A DNA stretch of 47,018 nucleotides from an uncultured Collinsella sp. (GTDB lineage Bacteria > Actinomycetota > Coriobacteriia > Coriobacteriales > Coriobacteriaceae): positions 1 to 47,018 of the forward strand of contig CABTWP010000010.1 in the NCBI GenBank assembly GCA_902488525.1, in the 5' to 3' direction. This document shows positions 1 through 9,450 of this stretch, one piece after another. The translations under genes and the position numbers were made by a program. Within the stretch, counting starts at the first letter, position 1. Each line of letters opens with the position of its first letter. The notes beneath the pieces were generated by a model. That model was not told where the DNA came from. It saw nothing but the letters and a program-made list of their open reading frames with translations, and searched no databases.

Positions 1-32
1 GACTGGAGTTCAGACGTGTGCTCTTCCGATCT
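1..32 (+). other. Illumina TruSeq adapter remnant
   Basis: The first 32 bases equal the 3' part of the standard Illumina TruSeq read-2 adapter, ending in the familiar CTCTTCCGATCT. They are not genomic. Any reading frame beginning here (for example a GTG at 18) is artificial, and the true biological sequence starts at about base 33. Confidence 0.97.
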
Positions 33-809
33 TGCGCGACGGGGAACAGCGAACATGTGGCGCGTCGCATTGCAGCGGCGACAGACGACAAGGTTGTGTC
101 GATTGAGCGCTTTGATGCCGAGATCCCTCACCTTGTTGTGATGGAAGGCCCCTGTCGGCTGGGGTTTGTCGCCCCGGTATACGCCTGGGGCTTGCCGACG
201 CCAATGATCGAGTTTTTGAAGACTGCCGACCTGTCGATTGCTGCCGGTGCAAAGGGCGGCGAGCGCCCCTATACGTTCTATGTCTCGACGTACGGTTCGA
301 CGACCGGGCAATCGGCCAAGTTCGCCCGCGATCTGCTGCACGAGCGTGGGCTCGAGTTAGATGCGGCGATGAGCGTCAAGATGCCTGATACCTGGACGCC
401 TGTTTTCGACCTGTCTGACCCTCAAAAGGTTGAGGGTATCAATAGGGCTGCTGAGGCGCAGATTGATGCTGTGATCGAGGCGGTGCGGGAGCGGCGCACG
501 GGCAATATGATGCGCCATCGCGTGCCCCTGTTTGCATCGTGCGCGTATCATGCGTTTGGGCTGCCGCGTATGCAGCAGACGAGCAAGTTTGCCGTCGATG
601 CTAGCCGCTGCGTCGGGTGTAGCCTCTGCGCTAAGCGCTGCCCCATGGCGGCGATTGAGATGCGCGACGGCCTTCCCGTCTGGACAAAGCCGGAGTGCGC
701 AGCCTGCCTTCGTTGCCTGCACTGTTGTCCCAAATTTGCCATCTCGCACGGTAAGCGCACAGCATCCCACGGTCAGTACAGGCATCCTAAGCCAGGTGTG
801 AGGATGTAG
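33..809 (+). CDS. EFR1-type flavodoxin/ferredoxin protein, 5'-truncated
   Basis: This is a partial gene whose start is cut off by the adapter. The retained N-terminus begins CATGNS, the end of a flavodoxin-type phosphate-binding loop (usually SxTGNS), followed by VARRIA. The C-terminal part carries two 4Fe-4S ferredoxin motifs, CVGCSLCAKRCP (about 610-645) and CAACLRCLHCCP (about 697-732). A flavodoxin domain followed by a dicluster ferredoxin is the layout of the EFR1 family, thought to be cytoplasmic electron-transfer proteins of anaerobes; the partner and substrate are unknown. About 259 residues remain, so probably only a few N-terminal residues are missing. It is convergent with the EamA gene, with a 12-bp gap. 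Confidence 0.88.
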   Translation, partial: CATGNSEHVARRIAAATDDKVVSIERFDAEIPHLVVMEGPCRLGFVAPVYAWGLPTPMIEFLKTADLSIAAGAKGGERPYTFYVSTYGSTTGQSAKFARDLLHERGLELDAAMSVKMPDTWTPVFDLSDPQKVEGINRAAEAQIDAVIEAVRERRTGNMMRHRVPLFASCAYHAFGLPRMQQTSKFAVDASRCVGCSLCAKRCPMAAIEMRDGLPVWTKPECAACLRCLHCCPKFAISHGKRTASHGQYRHPKPGVRM

Positions 810-821
810 CTGCTGGCCGCG

Positions 822-1697
822 CTACTTCCAAACTGCGAGCGCGGCGGTGCCCAGTACGATGAGGGCGAGACCGATGGCGCTGCGCCGTGAGAGTTTTTCG
901 TTGAATGCCAAGCGCGCAAATAGTACCGATACGACAATCGATAGTTTGTCGATCTGCACCACGACGCTCACCTGGCCTGTGGCGATGGCGTAGTAGCATA
1001 GCAGCCACGATGCGCCAGTCGCAATGCCCGATGCCGCGAGAAATACGAGTTCGTAGCGGTCTACGTGCACGGCTTGGCCCATCTTGCCTTTAGCTGCCAC
1101 GATTGCCCATGCCATAACCAGTACCACACAGGTACGGATTGCCGTGGCCAGGTTGGATTCGACGCCTTCGATGCCAGCCTTGGCAAGGATGGACGTGAGC
1201 GCCGCGAACACGGCGGCGCCGAGGGCGTAAGCGAGCCAGGTCCGGTCTTGCTGCTGCTCGGGTCCGGCAGGCTGCTTCTTCTCGATCATTAAAAACGTGC
1301 CGAGGGTGATGACAGCGGTTCCCACGAGCTTAACCGCAAGGTTGCTCGTCTCGCCAAAAAGTACGATGGCGATCAGTGCGGCGAGTACGGTGCTCATCTT
1401 GTCGACCGGTACGACCTTATTGACGTCTCCGATGCCCAACGCCTTAAAGTAACAGATCCACGAAGCACCGGTAGCGAGTCCCGAGAGGACGAGAAAGAGC
1501 CAGGATCTGGGTTCGATGCTGCCGATGGTTCCAATGGATCCAGAAATGCCCGCCATTGCCCAGGCGAAAACGAGCACCACGCAGGTGCGAATGGCCGTCG
1601 CGACATCGGAGTCGGTCTGCTTGATGCCGCATTTGGCCAAGATGGATGTGATGCCGGCAAAGAGTGCTGACGCAAATGCTGCGACGACCCACGACAC
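822..1697 (-). CDS. EamA/DMT-superfamily transporter
   Basis: This 291-residue protein has about ten hydrophobic segments and the internal duplication of the drug/metabolite transporter superfamily. The two halves align visibly: SILAKCGIKQTDSDVATAIR near the N-terminus and SILAKAGIEGVESNLATAIR in the middle, each followed by CVVLV-AWA. Such proteins sit in the cytoplasmic membrane and usually export amino acids or other metabolites; the substrate cannot be read from sequence. The start is taken as GTG at 1697, with GGGGAGG ten bases upstream. A few basic/polar residues link the halves (EKKQPAGPEQQQDR). It has no divergent regulator, unlike the other two EamA genes in the window. Confidence 0.88.
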   Translation of the reverse strand: MSWVVAAFASALFAGITSILAKCGIKQTDSDVATAIRTCVVLVFAWAMAGISGSIGTIGSIEPRSWLFLVLSGLATGASWICYFKALGIGDVNKVVPVDKMSTVLAALIAIVLFGETSNLAVKLVGTAVITLGTFLMIEKKQPAGPEQQQDRTWLAYALGAAVFAALTSILAKAGIEGVESNLATAIRTCVVLVMAWAIVAAKGKMGQAVHVDRYELVFLAASGIATGASWLLCYYAIATGQVSVVVQIDKLSIVVSVLFARLAFNEKLSRRSAIGLALIVLGTAALAVWK

Positions 1698-1833
1698 GGG
1701 CGAAATGCCTCCCCAAGAACGACCGCGCCAGATTTACGGCGTGCGTCCGATGATACCGTCCCGCCATGAAGCTTTGATATCGCTGTGGTGAGACAGGGGC
1801 CATAGTTCGAGAGGGCATTTGGTTAAGGCTCGA

Positions 1834-2018
1834 ATCGAAGGTGAATGGTTTTCCGCGAAGTGAACGAGTAAATCTGGACCCCTGGAACATGCACACTTTT
1901 TTCGAACAAAACTGCAGGATTCTTAGACAAAACCGCAGGAATTGAGTCCTTAAAAATGTCGATGCTACAGGGCACTGTTTTTACTCGTTCAATTCTCGGA
2001 AAAGTATTCACCTTCGAT
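1834..2018. repeat. Diverged inverted duplication in a gene-free gap
   Basis: The 448-bp gap between the EamA and ABC genes has no convincing gene and is AT-richer than its surroundings. It holds two related segments of about 65 bp in opposite orientation: 1834-1896 on the minus strand and 1954-2018 on the plus strand. Both contain TTTACTCGTTCA or a one-base variant, then CGGAAAA and ATTCACCTTCGAT. Between them, ACAAAACYGCAGGA occurs twice as a direct repeat (1906-1919 and 1927-1940). The short frames through both arms give similar peptides, but I see no ribosome binding site, so I treat this as a repeat rather than coding sequence. Confidence 0.6.
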
Positions 2019-2145
2019 ATGCTGACGGTGTCTTTTTGGTTGCCAAGAACTAGACGGCCTGCTGTGAGGGGCGGTGGTGACGCTATGCCGCCTTGTTTCA
2101 TTGAAAAAATAAGCGGGGTACCACCTAAGCTTTTTTAGCTGTCGA

Positions 2146-2844
2146 TTACAGGTCGCGTACTCGATAAACCTTGGTGCTGACGGTGCAGCTGATTGCGCAT
2201 AGTGCGAGCGCCAGTACGGCAATTCCTGCACACAGACAGCCAAGGACGGCAGGATCGGGATTCGCCCCGGCAATCGACATGAGCCAGTTGCTGATGGGGT
2301 TGGAGGAACTCAGCATTGCCATGGTGCCGCAGCCAAACAGGGCAAACAGGCCAAGGGATAGGCGCAGCGCCTCCATGTGTCCAAATCGGAAGAACAGCGG
2401 CTGTGTCAAGAATACCATCATGAGGGAGATGAGCATCGATGCCGCCGAGGCGGTTGCGATTTCAAAGATCGTCTGGCATGTCGAAGGGATGCCCATGGGG
2501 TCGAAGAGCGGAAGGGCGAGGATGTTCAGAAGCGTAGCCGCGCATGCCATGACGACCGAGAAGACAACGATGCACAGGTAGCGTGCGCAAATAATGTCTT
2601 TGCGCGAGAAGGGCAACGTTGCTCGATAACGTTCCCAGCCGTTTTGGTTATCGTAGCCAGCTAGCGAGTTCATGATTATGATGGGCGACATTGCGCTGAC
2701 CGCACAGGCGCCGGCGCTCATGCCGGAATCGCCGTCTGTCGCGTTGGCAAGGGTCAATACGACGAATATGAACAGGCCGACGCCCGCGATGCTCGGGGCG
2801 AGCGTGCGAACGATGGCGGTCTCGGACATAAAGGCGCGTTTCAT
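2146..2844 (-). CDS. ABC transporter permease (ABC-2 type)
   Basis: This is a 232-residue membrane protein with about six hydrophobic segments and no ATPase motifs. It begins at an ATG whose ATGA overlaps the stop of the upstream ATPase gene (2841-2844), implying translational coupling. Together with the ATPase and a small GntR regulator it forms a three-gene operon like the ytrA-type exporters of Gram-positives. Short stretches such as NSLAGYDNQNGWERYRATLP followed by SRKDIICARYL are typical of ABC-2 permeases encoded next to YtrA regulators. Function is probably export of a drug, peptide or envelope-stress signal; the substrate is unknown. Confidence 0.85.
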   Translation of the reverse strand: MKRAFMSETAIVRTLAPSIAGVGLFIFVVLTLANATDGDSGMSAGACAVSAMSPIIIMNSLAGYDNQNGWERYRATLPFSRKDIICARYLCIVVFSVVMACAATLLNILALPLFDPMGIPSTCQTIFEIATASAASMLISLMMVFLTQPLFFRFGHMEALRLSLGLFALFGCGTMAMLSSSNPISNWLMSIAGANPDPAVLGCLCAGIAVLALALCAISCTVSTKVYRVRDL

Positions 2845-3722
2845 TTCGAAGCCCCTTTCAGCGTGAGGCGTAGATAGTCGTCAATGGTTGCCCGATCGCA
2901 GGGAATCTCGGGGAAGGCCTCGAGCGTTTCGCGACGGTTGGGCACGAGCACGTCCACGCTATAGGCGTGGTGGGCGGCACGGGCGCCTTCGACGCAAGCC
3001 ATAAGCTCGGCGGCCTGCACTTGGGTGCAGTGGGCGATGCCAGCGCGGTCGGTAATGTCCTCGCGTGGCAGGTCAAACACAATCGAGCCATTATCGATGC
3101 AGATGACGCGGTCGGCGGCGCGATCGAGGTCGGACGTAATGTGGCTCGAGAGCAGCACGCTGCGCTGACCGTCGGAAACAAAGGCAAGCAGCTCATCAAG
3201 CAGTTCCTCGCGTGCCATGGGATCGAGGCCCGCGGTGGCTTCGTCCAAAACGAGTAGTTCGGCCTTGTGACTGAGTGCGCAGGCAAGTTGCAGCTTCATG
3301 CCCATACCGCGGGAGAGGTCCTTGACCTTTGTCCTGGGATCGAGGCCAAATCGGTTGATGAATCCGGCGAACGTTTCGCGGTCCCACGCGGTGTACGCCG
3401 GTCCTACGAGCGACTCGATCTGGCCCACCTTGAGCGTGGAGGGGAAGGGGCACGTGTCCAGGACAAGACCGACGCGGGAGCGTAGATGGCGTTGCGACTC
3501 ATTGGGCGCGTCGGCGCCACAGCGTTGCCCAAACAGGTTCACTTCGCCGGCATCGAGCTTTATAAGCCCGAGCGCGGCTCGAATCGTCGTGGTTTTGCCG
3601 GCACCGTTGGCACCAACAAAGCCGACGATCTGGCCGGGCTCCACGGCAAGCGTGACGTCGCGCAGCGAAAAGCGGTCGCTTACAGTGCGTGAGATGCCTT
3701 TGAGTTCTAGCAAGTTTTGCAT
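2841..3722 (-). CDS. ABC transporter ATP-binding protein
   Basis: This 293-residue ATPase has a Walker A GANGAGKTT near residue 38, a signature LSRGMGMK near residue 138 and a Walker B LLVLDEATAGLD near residue 160, then a switch histidine in SSHITSDLD. The C-terminal 80 residues are an accessory region common in bacterial exporters. It sits between the GntR gene (24 bp upstream) and the permease (4-bp overlap), so it energises that permease at the inner face of the membrane. Regulation is probably by the upstream GntR protein acting at the inverted repeat near 4154-4187. Confidence 0.93.
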   Translation of the reverse strand: MQNLLELKGISRTVSDRFSLRDVTLAVEPGQIVGFVGANGAGKTTTIRAALGLIKLDAGEVNLFGQRCGADAPNESQRHLRSRVGLVLDTCPFPSTLKVGQIESLVGPAYTAWDRETFAGFINRFGLDPRTKVKDLSRGMGMKLQLACALSHKAELLVLDEATAGLDPMAREELLDELLAFVSDGQRSVLLSSHITSDLDRAADRVICIDNGSIVFDLPREDITDRAGIAHCTQVQAAELMACVEGARAAHHAYSVDVLVPNRRETLEAFPEIPCDRATIDDYLRLTLKGASK

Positions 3723-3745
3723 GGTATAGCCTTTCTTGCAGATGG

Positions 3746-4126
3746 CTACTGCATGGTTTCGGGGGCCACCAGGTCGAGCATCTCGTGCAGTTTGTCGCGC
3801 GTGACGCCCAGGGTTTCGGCTTGGCTCGCCGCTTTCGCAAGCAGCTCTTCGATATGGCAGAGCTGGTTTTCGCGCAAAAGCTCCTGGTTGCCCTCGGCGA
3901 CAAAGCAGCCCTTGCCCTGCACGGTGCAGATAAACCCGAGCTGCTCCAAGTCGGCGTAGGCGCGCTTGGTGGTGATGACGCTCACGCCAAGATCGCTCGC
4001 GAGCGCACGGATGCTGGGGAGTTTGGCGCCCGCAGCGAGCGTGCCCGAAAGGATCTGAGCTTTGACCTGCGAGGCTATTTGCTCGTAGATGGGTTTATCG
4101 CTCGAATTGGATAGGATGATGTCCAC
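3746..4126 (-). CDS. GntR-family regulator, YtrA subfamily
   Basis: A 126-residue protein with the YtrA layout: an N-terminal winged helix-turn-helix (IYEQIASQVKAQILSGTL, then KLPSIRALASDLGVSVIT), and only a short C-terminal helical tail instead of a ligand domain. It is the first gene of the operon with an ATPase and permease, the usual arrangement in which the regulator represses its own operon until an inducer, often a cell-wall antibiotic, is present. A likely operator lies just upstream at 4154-4187. The ATG at 4126 is preceded by AAGGAGC. Confidence 0.93.
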   Translation of the reverse strand: MDIILSNSSDKPIYEQIASQVKAQILSGTLAAGAKLPSIRALASDLGVSVITTKRAYADLEQLGFICTVQGKGCFVAEGNQELLRENQLCHIEELLAKAASQAETLGVTRDKLHEMLDLVAPETMQ

Positions 4127-4153
4127 AGCGGCTCCTTAGCTGATGGGCTACAC

Positions 4154-4187
4154 GTGTATATAACCGGTAAGCACAGTATATATACAC
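4154..4187. promoter_or_regulatory. Likely GntR/YtrA operator
   Basis: An inverted repeat of GTGTATATA (4154-4162) and TATATATACAC (4177-4187) lies 28-61 bp upstream of the GntR start. Position and symmetry fit autoregulation of the GntR-ABC operon. Confidence 0.65.
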
Positions 4188-4288
4188 TATGCACAGTTCT
4201 GCAAGAGGCAAATGCGGATTGGGCCGGCTGCCCAAGCCCCAACTGATGAATTTGTCCTGATAGGCGTCCTAGAGCGAGGTTTCGCGGC

Positions 4289-4311
4289 TACAATAATGCG
4301 GTTACAACGAC
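4289..4311 (+). promoter_or_regulatory. Putative prfC promoter -10 and start region
   Basis: TACAAT at 4289-4294 resembles a -10 element; six bases later comes GTTACAACGAC (4301-4311). The same 11-mer lies at the same distance behind the -10 of the deformylase-like gene at 39151. No clear -35 is visible. Confidence 0.45.
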
Positions 4312-4341
4312 GTAATGCACTCAATGCAAGAAAGGATCCGC

Positions 4342-5955
<1,614 letters not shown>

Positions 5956-5960
5956 TGCAT

Positions 5961-5999
5961 CGGCGCGGTGGCCCTGCGGGGCTGCCGCGCCGTTTGCTT
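5961..5999 (+). terminator. Terminator of prfC
   Basis: CGGCGCGG (5961-5968) pairs with CCGCGCCG (5985-5992), followed by TTTGCTT. It lies five bases past the prfC stop. Confidence 0.8.
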
Positions 6000-6026
6000 G
6001 CCTGATGCCGTGTAAGCGGCTATCAT
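5998..6026 (+). promoter_or_regulatory. Promoter of the VUT transporter gene
   Basis: TTGCCT (5998-6003) and TATCAT (6021-6026) are separated by exactly 17 bp. Transcription would start near 6033, just ahead of the two hairpins of the leader. Confidence 0.6.
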
Positions 6027-6035
6027 ACCCACCGT

Positions 6036-6106
6036 CGTCTCAAGACCGAGACGTCCGAGCAGTTCGGGTCCGATATCCTGCTCGTTAAACCTAAAACCAA
6101 AGGAGT
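6036..6106 (+). promoter_or_regulatory. Structured 5' leader, candidate preQ1-type riboswitch
   Basis: The short leader folds into a hairpin CGTCTC/GAGACG (6036-6053) and a 7-bp hairpin CGAGCAG/CTGCTCG (6056-6084) whose 15-nt loop begins UUC and contains GGGUCC. An A-rich tail, TTAAACCTAAAACC, then runs into the AAAGGAG ribosome binding site. The loop could pair with tail ACC or with GGA of the binding site, giving an H-type pseudoknot like small preQ1 riboswitches. The gene behind it is of a family often under preQ1 control. This is a structural resemblance only, not a confirmed match. Confidence 0.42.
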
Positions 6107-6111
6107 ACATA

Positions 6112-6834
6112 ATGATCAAGAAGGTCATGGAGGACTACAAGGTCCTGTTGCGGAGCATTCCCGCGGCAACGGTTTCGCTGTTTTTCGTGAGCGTCATCAT
6201 GATGAACCTGCTGGCCAACAAAGAGCTTATCAGCCTGCCGTATCTGGCACTCGATTGCGGCTTTGTGGTGAGCTGGGTCTCGTTTTTGTGCCAGGACATG
6301 ATCTGCAAGCGCTTTGGCGCCAAGGCATCCATCAAAATCTCTATCCTCGCTCTGCTGGTCAACCTGGCCGTGAGCCTGTGCTTTTGGGCATGCTCGCTCA
6401 CGCCCGGCATGTGGGGCGCCTACTACGACACGGGCATGATCGAGGTCAACACTGCCCTTAACGCCACCATCGGCGGCACCTGGTACGTGGTGCTGGGCTC
6501 TTCGCTGGCAATGCTCGTCTCTGCCGTGGTTAACTCCACGCTCAACCAGTCGCTCGGTCGTATGCTCAAGAAGAATAACTTTGCGAGCTTTGCCTTCCGC
6601 TCCTATGTGTCCACGGGTGTTGGCCAGTTTATCGACAACCTGGTCTTTGCCATTGTGGTGAGCCACACGTTCTTTGGTTGGACCTGGGTGCAGGTCCTTA
6701 TGTGCTCGCTGACGGGTGCCATCGCCGAGCTGCTGTGTGAGGTCTTCCTGAGCCCCGTGGGCTACAAGGTCGTGCGCGGCTGGGAGCGCGAGAATGTGGG
6801 CTCGGAGTACCTCGAGCGCCACGCAACCGCCTAA
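6112..6834 (+). CDS. VUT-family transporter, probable queuosine precursor transporter
   Basis: A 240-residue integral membrane protein with about six hydrophobic helices. The pattern NLLANKELISLPYLALDCGF, then SFLCQDMICKRFGAKAS and a C-terminal GQFIDNLVFAIVV with glutamate-bearing AELLCEVFLSP, is that of the VUT/COG1738 (YhhQ-like) family, whose studied members import queuosine precursors such as preQ0, preQ1 or queuine. It starts at ATG 6112 with AAAGGAG six bases upstream. An SDR gene follows 9 bp after the stop, probably co-transcribed. The leader carries a candidate preQ1-type fold. Substrate assignment is by family and leader, so moderate. Confidence 0.82.
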   Translation: MIKKVMEDYKVLLRSIPAATVSLFFVSVIMMNLLANKELISLPYLALDCGFVVSWVSFLCQDMICKRFGAKASIKISILALLVNLAVSLCFWACSLTPGMWGAYYDTGMIEVNTALNATIGGTWYVVLGSSLAMLVSAVVNSTLNQSLGRMLKKNNFASFAFRSYVSTGVGQFIDNLVFAIVVSHTFFGWTWVQVLMCSLTGAIAELLCEVFLSPVGYKVVRGWERENVGSEYLERHATA

Positions 6835-6843
6835 GGAGCAAGT

Positions 6844-7524
6844 ATGCGGGTTTTGATCACGGGCGCTTCGGGCGGTATCGGAGCCGCATGCGTGCAGCGT
6901 TTTTTGGACGAGGGACACGAAGTCGTGGGCTTTGATCTTTTGCCGGCGGCGATCGAACACGAGCGCTACCGCCATCTGATCGTTGATGTCCGCGAGCCGG
7001 ACTCGTTTCCAGGCGATCTTGAGCCCCAGGTAATCGTGAACGTTGCCGGTACGCAGGATTCGGCCGATGATATCGCCGCCAACCTGTGTGGCACCATCAA
7101 CGTGACCGAGTGCTACGCCTTTGTGGGGGAGGGGCTCGCCGCCAAGCCGGCGCCGGCTGTCAAATCCGTGGTCAATGTGGGGTCGGCGAGTGGGCATACG
7201 GGATCGGAGTTTCCCGCCTACGCCGCCAGCAAGGGCGGCGTTATCGCCTACACCAAGAACCTTGCAAACCGTCTGGCGCCGCAGGCCATCGCCAACAGTG
7301 TGGACCCGGGTGGCGTTATCACGCCGCTCAACCGTTGCGTGATGGAAGGCGAACACCTGTGGAACCAGATTATGGAGCTCACGCCGCTTAAGCGCTGGGC
7401 CACCGCCCAAGAGATCGCCGAGTGGATCTACTTTGTGGGCGTGACCAACCGGTTTATGACCGGGCAGAGTCTGCTAATCGATGGCGGCGAGGCCGGCCGT
7501 ACGCAATTTATTTGGCCCGAATAG
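6844..7524 (+). CDS. SDR-family NAD(P)-dependent oxidoreductase
   Basis: A 226-residue short-chain dehydrogenase/reductase. The Rossmann glycine motif GASGGIG (7-13), a NVAG stretch, a serine in NVGSASG, and the catalytic YAASK pair are all present; the C-terminal LLIDGG is also typical. It is somewhat shorter than the usual 245-250 residues because the segment between the first strand and NVAG is reduced. AAGGAGCA precedes the ATG, and the gene lies 9 bp behind the VUT transporter. The annotation resembles 3-oxoacyl-ACP reductases or 2,3-dihydroxybenzoate dehydrogenases, but substrate cannot be fixed. No queuosine-synthesis enzyme belongs to this family, so co-transcription may be incidental. 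Confidence 0.9.
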   Translation: MRVLITGASGGIGAACVQRFLDEGHEVVGFDLLPAAIEHERYRHLIVDVREPDSFPGDLEPQVIVNVAGTQDSADDIAANLCGTINVTECYAFVGEGLAAKPAPAVKSVVNVGSASGHTGSEFPAYAASKGGVIAYTKNLANRLAPQAIANSVDPGGVITPLNRCVMEGEHLWNQIMELTPLKRWATAQEIAEWIYFVGVTNRFMTGQSLLIDGGEAGRTQFIWPE

Positions 7525-7525
7525 G

Positions 7526-7562
7526 AAACGCGCCCGATGGAAAGCCGTCGGGCGCGTTTTTG
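7526..7562. terminator. Bidirectional terminator between the SDR gene and ung
   Basis: AAACGCGCCCGA (7526-7537) and TCGGGCGCGTTT (7548-7559) form a perfect 12-bp stem followed by T residues on the plus strand. It sits between convergent genes and could serve both. Confidence 0.9.
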
Positions 7563-7574
7563 ATGTATCGATTT

Positions 7575-8300
7575 TTAGCCGAGGCAAGCCCAGTTGACGG
7601 GGGTCGAGCCGTGCTGTTCGAGTAGCCGATTGGCTGCCGAGAAGGGGCGCGACCCCATAAAGGCGGGGAGTTCTACCGTGGCACGGTTGGCCGAAAGCGG
7701 CGAGGGGTGCGTGGAGGCCAGGCAGAACTTACCGGTTGCCTTGCCCGCGCCAGTCGCGACGAGCTTACCTTCGACCATCTGCTGGGCAAAGCGGCCCCAT
7801 GCCAAAAAGACTACCGGTTGGGGCAGCTGGCAGCAGCGTTCGATAACGTAGTCGGTCAGGGTGCTCCAGCCTAGTTTGGCGTGCGAGTTGGCGGTATGCT
7901 CGCGCACGGTGAGCGTAGTGTTGAGGAGCAGGACGCCCTGCTGTGCCCATGGTGTTAGGTCTCCCGTGGCGGGAATGGGGCAACCCAAATCGGCTTTGAG
8001 TTCCTTATAGATGTTGCGCAGGCTCGGCGGCAACTTGGTTTGCGTCGCGGGGACCGAGAACGACAGTCCCATGGCCTGGTTGGGCCCGTGATAGGGGTCT
8101 TGACCCAAGATGACGACCTTGACCTGGTCGGCCGGCGTGTAGACGAGGGCATTGAGGATGTCGTCTTGTGCAGGGTAGATGGTCTGCTCGGCACGCAAAA
8201 GGGCGATGCGCTCGAGCAGCTGGTTCGTAGTGTCACGTACCGGCTGCGGCGCATCGCCCAACCAAGTTGCTATGTTGCGGTCGCGGGTCGCGGCGTCCAT
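7575..8300 (-). CDS. ung: Uracil-DNA glycosylase
   Basis: A 241-residue family-1 uracil-DNA glycosylase, which removes uracil from DNA at the start of base-excision repair. The water-activating loop GQDPYHGPNQAMGLSFSV and the C-terminal HPSPLSANR motif with its catalytic histidine are intact, as is the LLLNTTLTV stretch. The ATG at 8300 has AAAGGAGC upstream. Length is normal. It is convergent with the SDR gene and appears monocistronic. Confidence 0.96.
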   Translation of the reverse strand: MDAATRDRNIATWLGDAPQPVRDTTNQLLERIALLRAEQTIYPAQDDILNALVYTPADQVKVVILGQDPYHGPNQAMGLSFSVPATQTKLPPSLRNIYKELKADLGCPIPATGDLTPWAQQGVLLLNTTLTVREHTANSHAKLGWSTLTDYVIERCCQLPQPVVFLAWGRFAQQMVEGKLVATGAGKATGKFCLASTHPSPLSANRATVELPAFMGSRPFSAANRLLEQHGSTPVNWACLG

Positions 8301-8388
8301 GGGGCTCCTTTACGTCAGATGCTCTGTCGGTATCTATTGTAAAGGCGCACCGGTTGCCTTTATGCCGCGGCTGTATGAAGAGTGGGGT

Positions 8389-9292
8389 CTACGAGACGTG
8401 CTCGGGCGCTCCTGCCATGCGAGCTTGTCCATGTGCGCGGAGGCGCGGAAGCTCGACGGTTGCCACCATGACCCCGGTGAGGATCAGGGCGGCGCCAAAG
8501 AAGGCGATGGGGCTCAGGACCTCGCCAACCAAGAAGAACGAAAAGACGGCGGAGCAGACCGGCTCGAGCGAGAAGGCGAAGCCGGTGGTCTCGGCGGGCA
8601 CGTGGGGCTGCACGAGCGTCTGGGTGATAAAGCCATAGGCAGAGCAGATGAGTGCGAGCGCGACGACGACCACAATCTCGCCCGGCGTGCCGGGAAGCGT
8701 GAAGCCGCCAAAGGTGAATGCGGCGATACCCGAGAATAAACCGCCGAAGCCCAGCTGCCAAACGCCCAGAGCTAACGGATTGACATCTTCGACAAAGCGC
8801 TTCGCCACAATGATATGGCCGGCATAGACAAAAGCGGAGAGCAGCATGATGATTGCGCCGGGATTCAGGCTGGTAAAGTCGGCGCCCGAGAGCAACAACA
8901 TGCCGCAGGTGACGATGGCGGTGCCGACGAGCACTTTGCGCTCGGGGGCGCGACGCAGCAGGGCGGCGTTGGCAAACGGCACGATCACGACCGTCAGGCT
9001 CTGCAAAAAGCCGGCGGTGGAGGCGGAGGTGAGGCTGGAGCCCAGGCACATGCAGGTGAGCTCGGTTGCCATGATGGCGCCGATGATGGCGGCGCGAACC
9101 ATAAGGTCGCGGTTGATACGGAAAACACGCTTGTGGAAGAGCAGCAGACAGGCCACAAAGGCGATGATGCAGCGTAGGGCGACGATGCTCGTGGCGTTCA
9201 TACTGTCCATGCCGATCTTCATGAGGGGGTACGAAAAGCCCCATGCGACGGGAACGGAAAATGAGAGCGCGATTGCTTTTTTTGCGGTCCAT
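8389..9292 (-). CDS. EamA/DMT transporter with a frameshifted start
   Basis: About 300 residues with ten hydrophobic segments and the EamA duplication (SFSVPVAWGFSYPLMKIGMD near the start; AETTGFAFSLEPVCSAVFSF later). The best start is ATG 9292, which has AAAAGGAG five bases upstream, but the ATG is out of frame with the body. The reading frames are joined at a run of seven A residues on the minus strand (9277-9283): with six, the protein would read MDRKKAIALSFSVPVAW. The in-frame alternatives are a TTG at 9324 or an ATG at 9417 whose encoded extension does not look like protein. The gene is divergent from a LysR regulator. Possible explanations are assembly error, phase variation, slippage or a pseudogene. 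Confidence 0.78.
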
Positions 9293-9450
9293 GGGACTCC
9301 TTTTGTTACAGAACGGTTTCGCAAAAAGGATTCTGCTCCCAGAATTAGATGTAGTAAAGCGAATGTATCTTCAGTATGATTAAGAAACGCTAATGTTGGC
9401 AGAAAAAGCCCTGGCAAAACGTTTTACGGCTGCATTGATGTGGAGGCACG

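Noticed and set aside
8360..9292. 310-codon frame starting at ATG 9292 as a separate gene
   Set aside because: Beyond the A7 run it is the wrong frame of the EamA transporter and encodes no recognisable protein.
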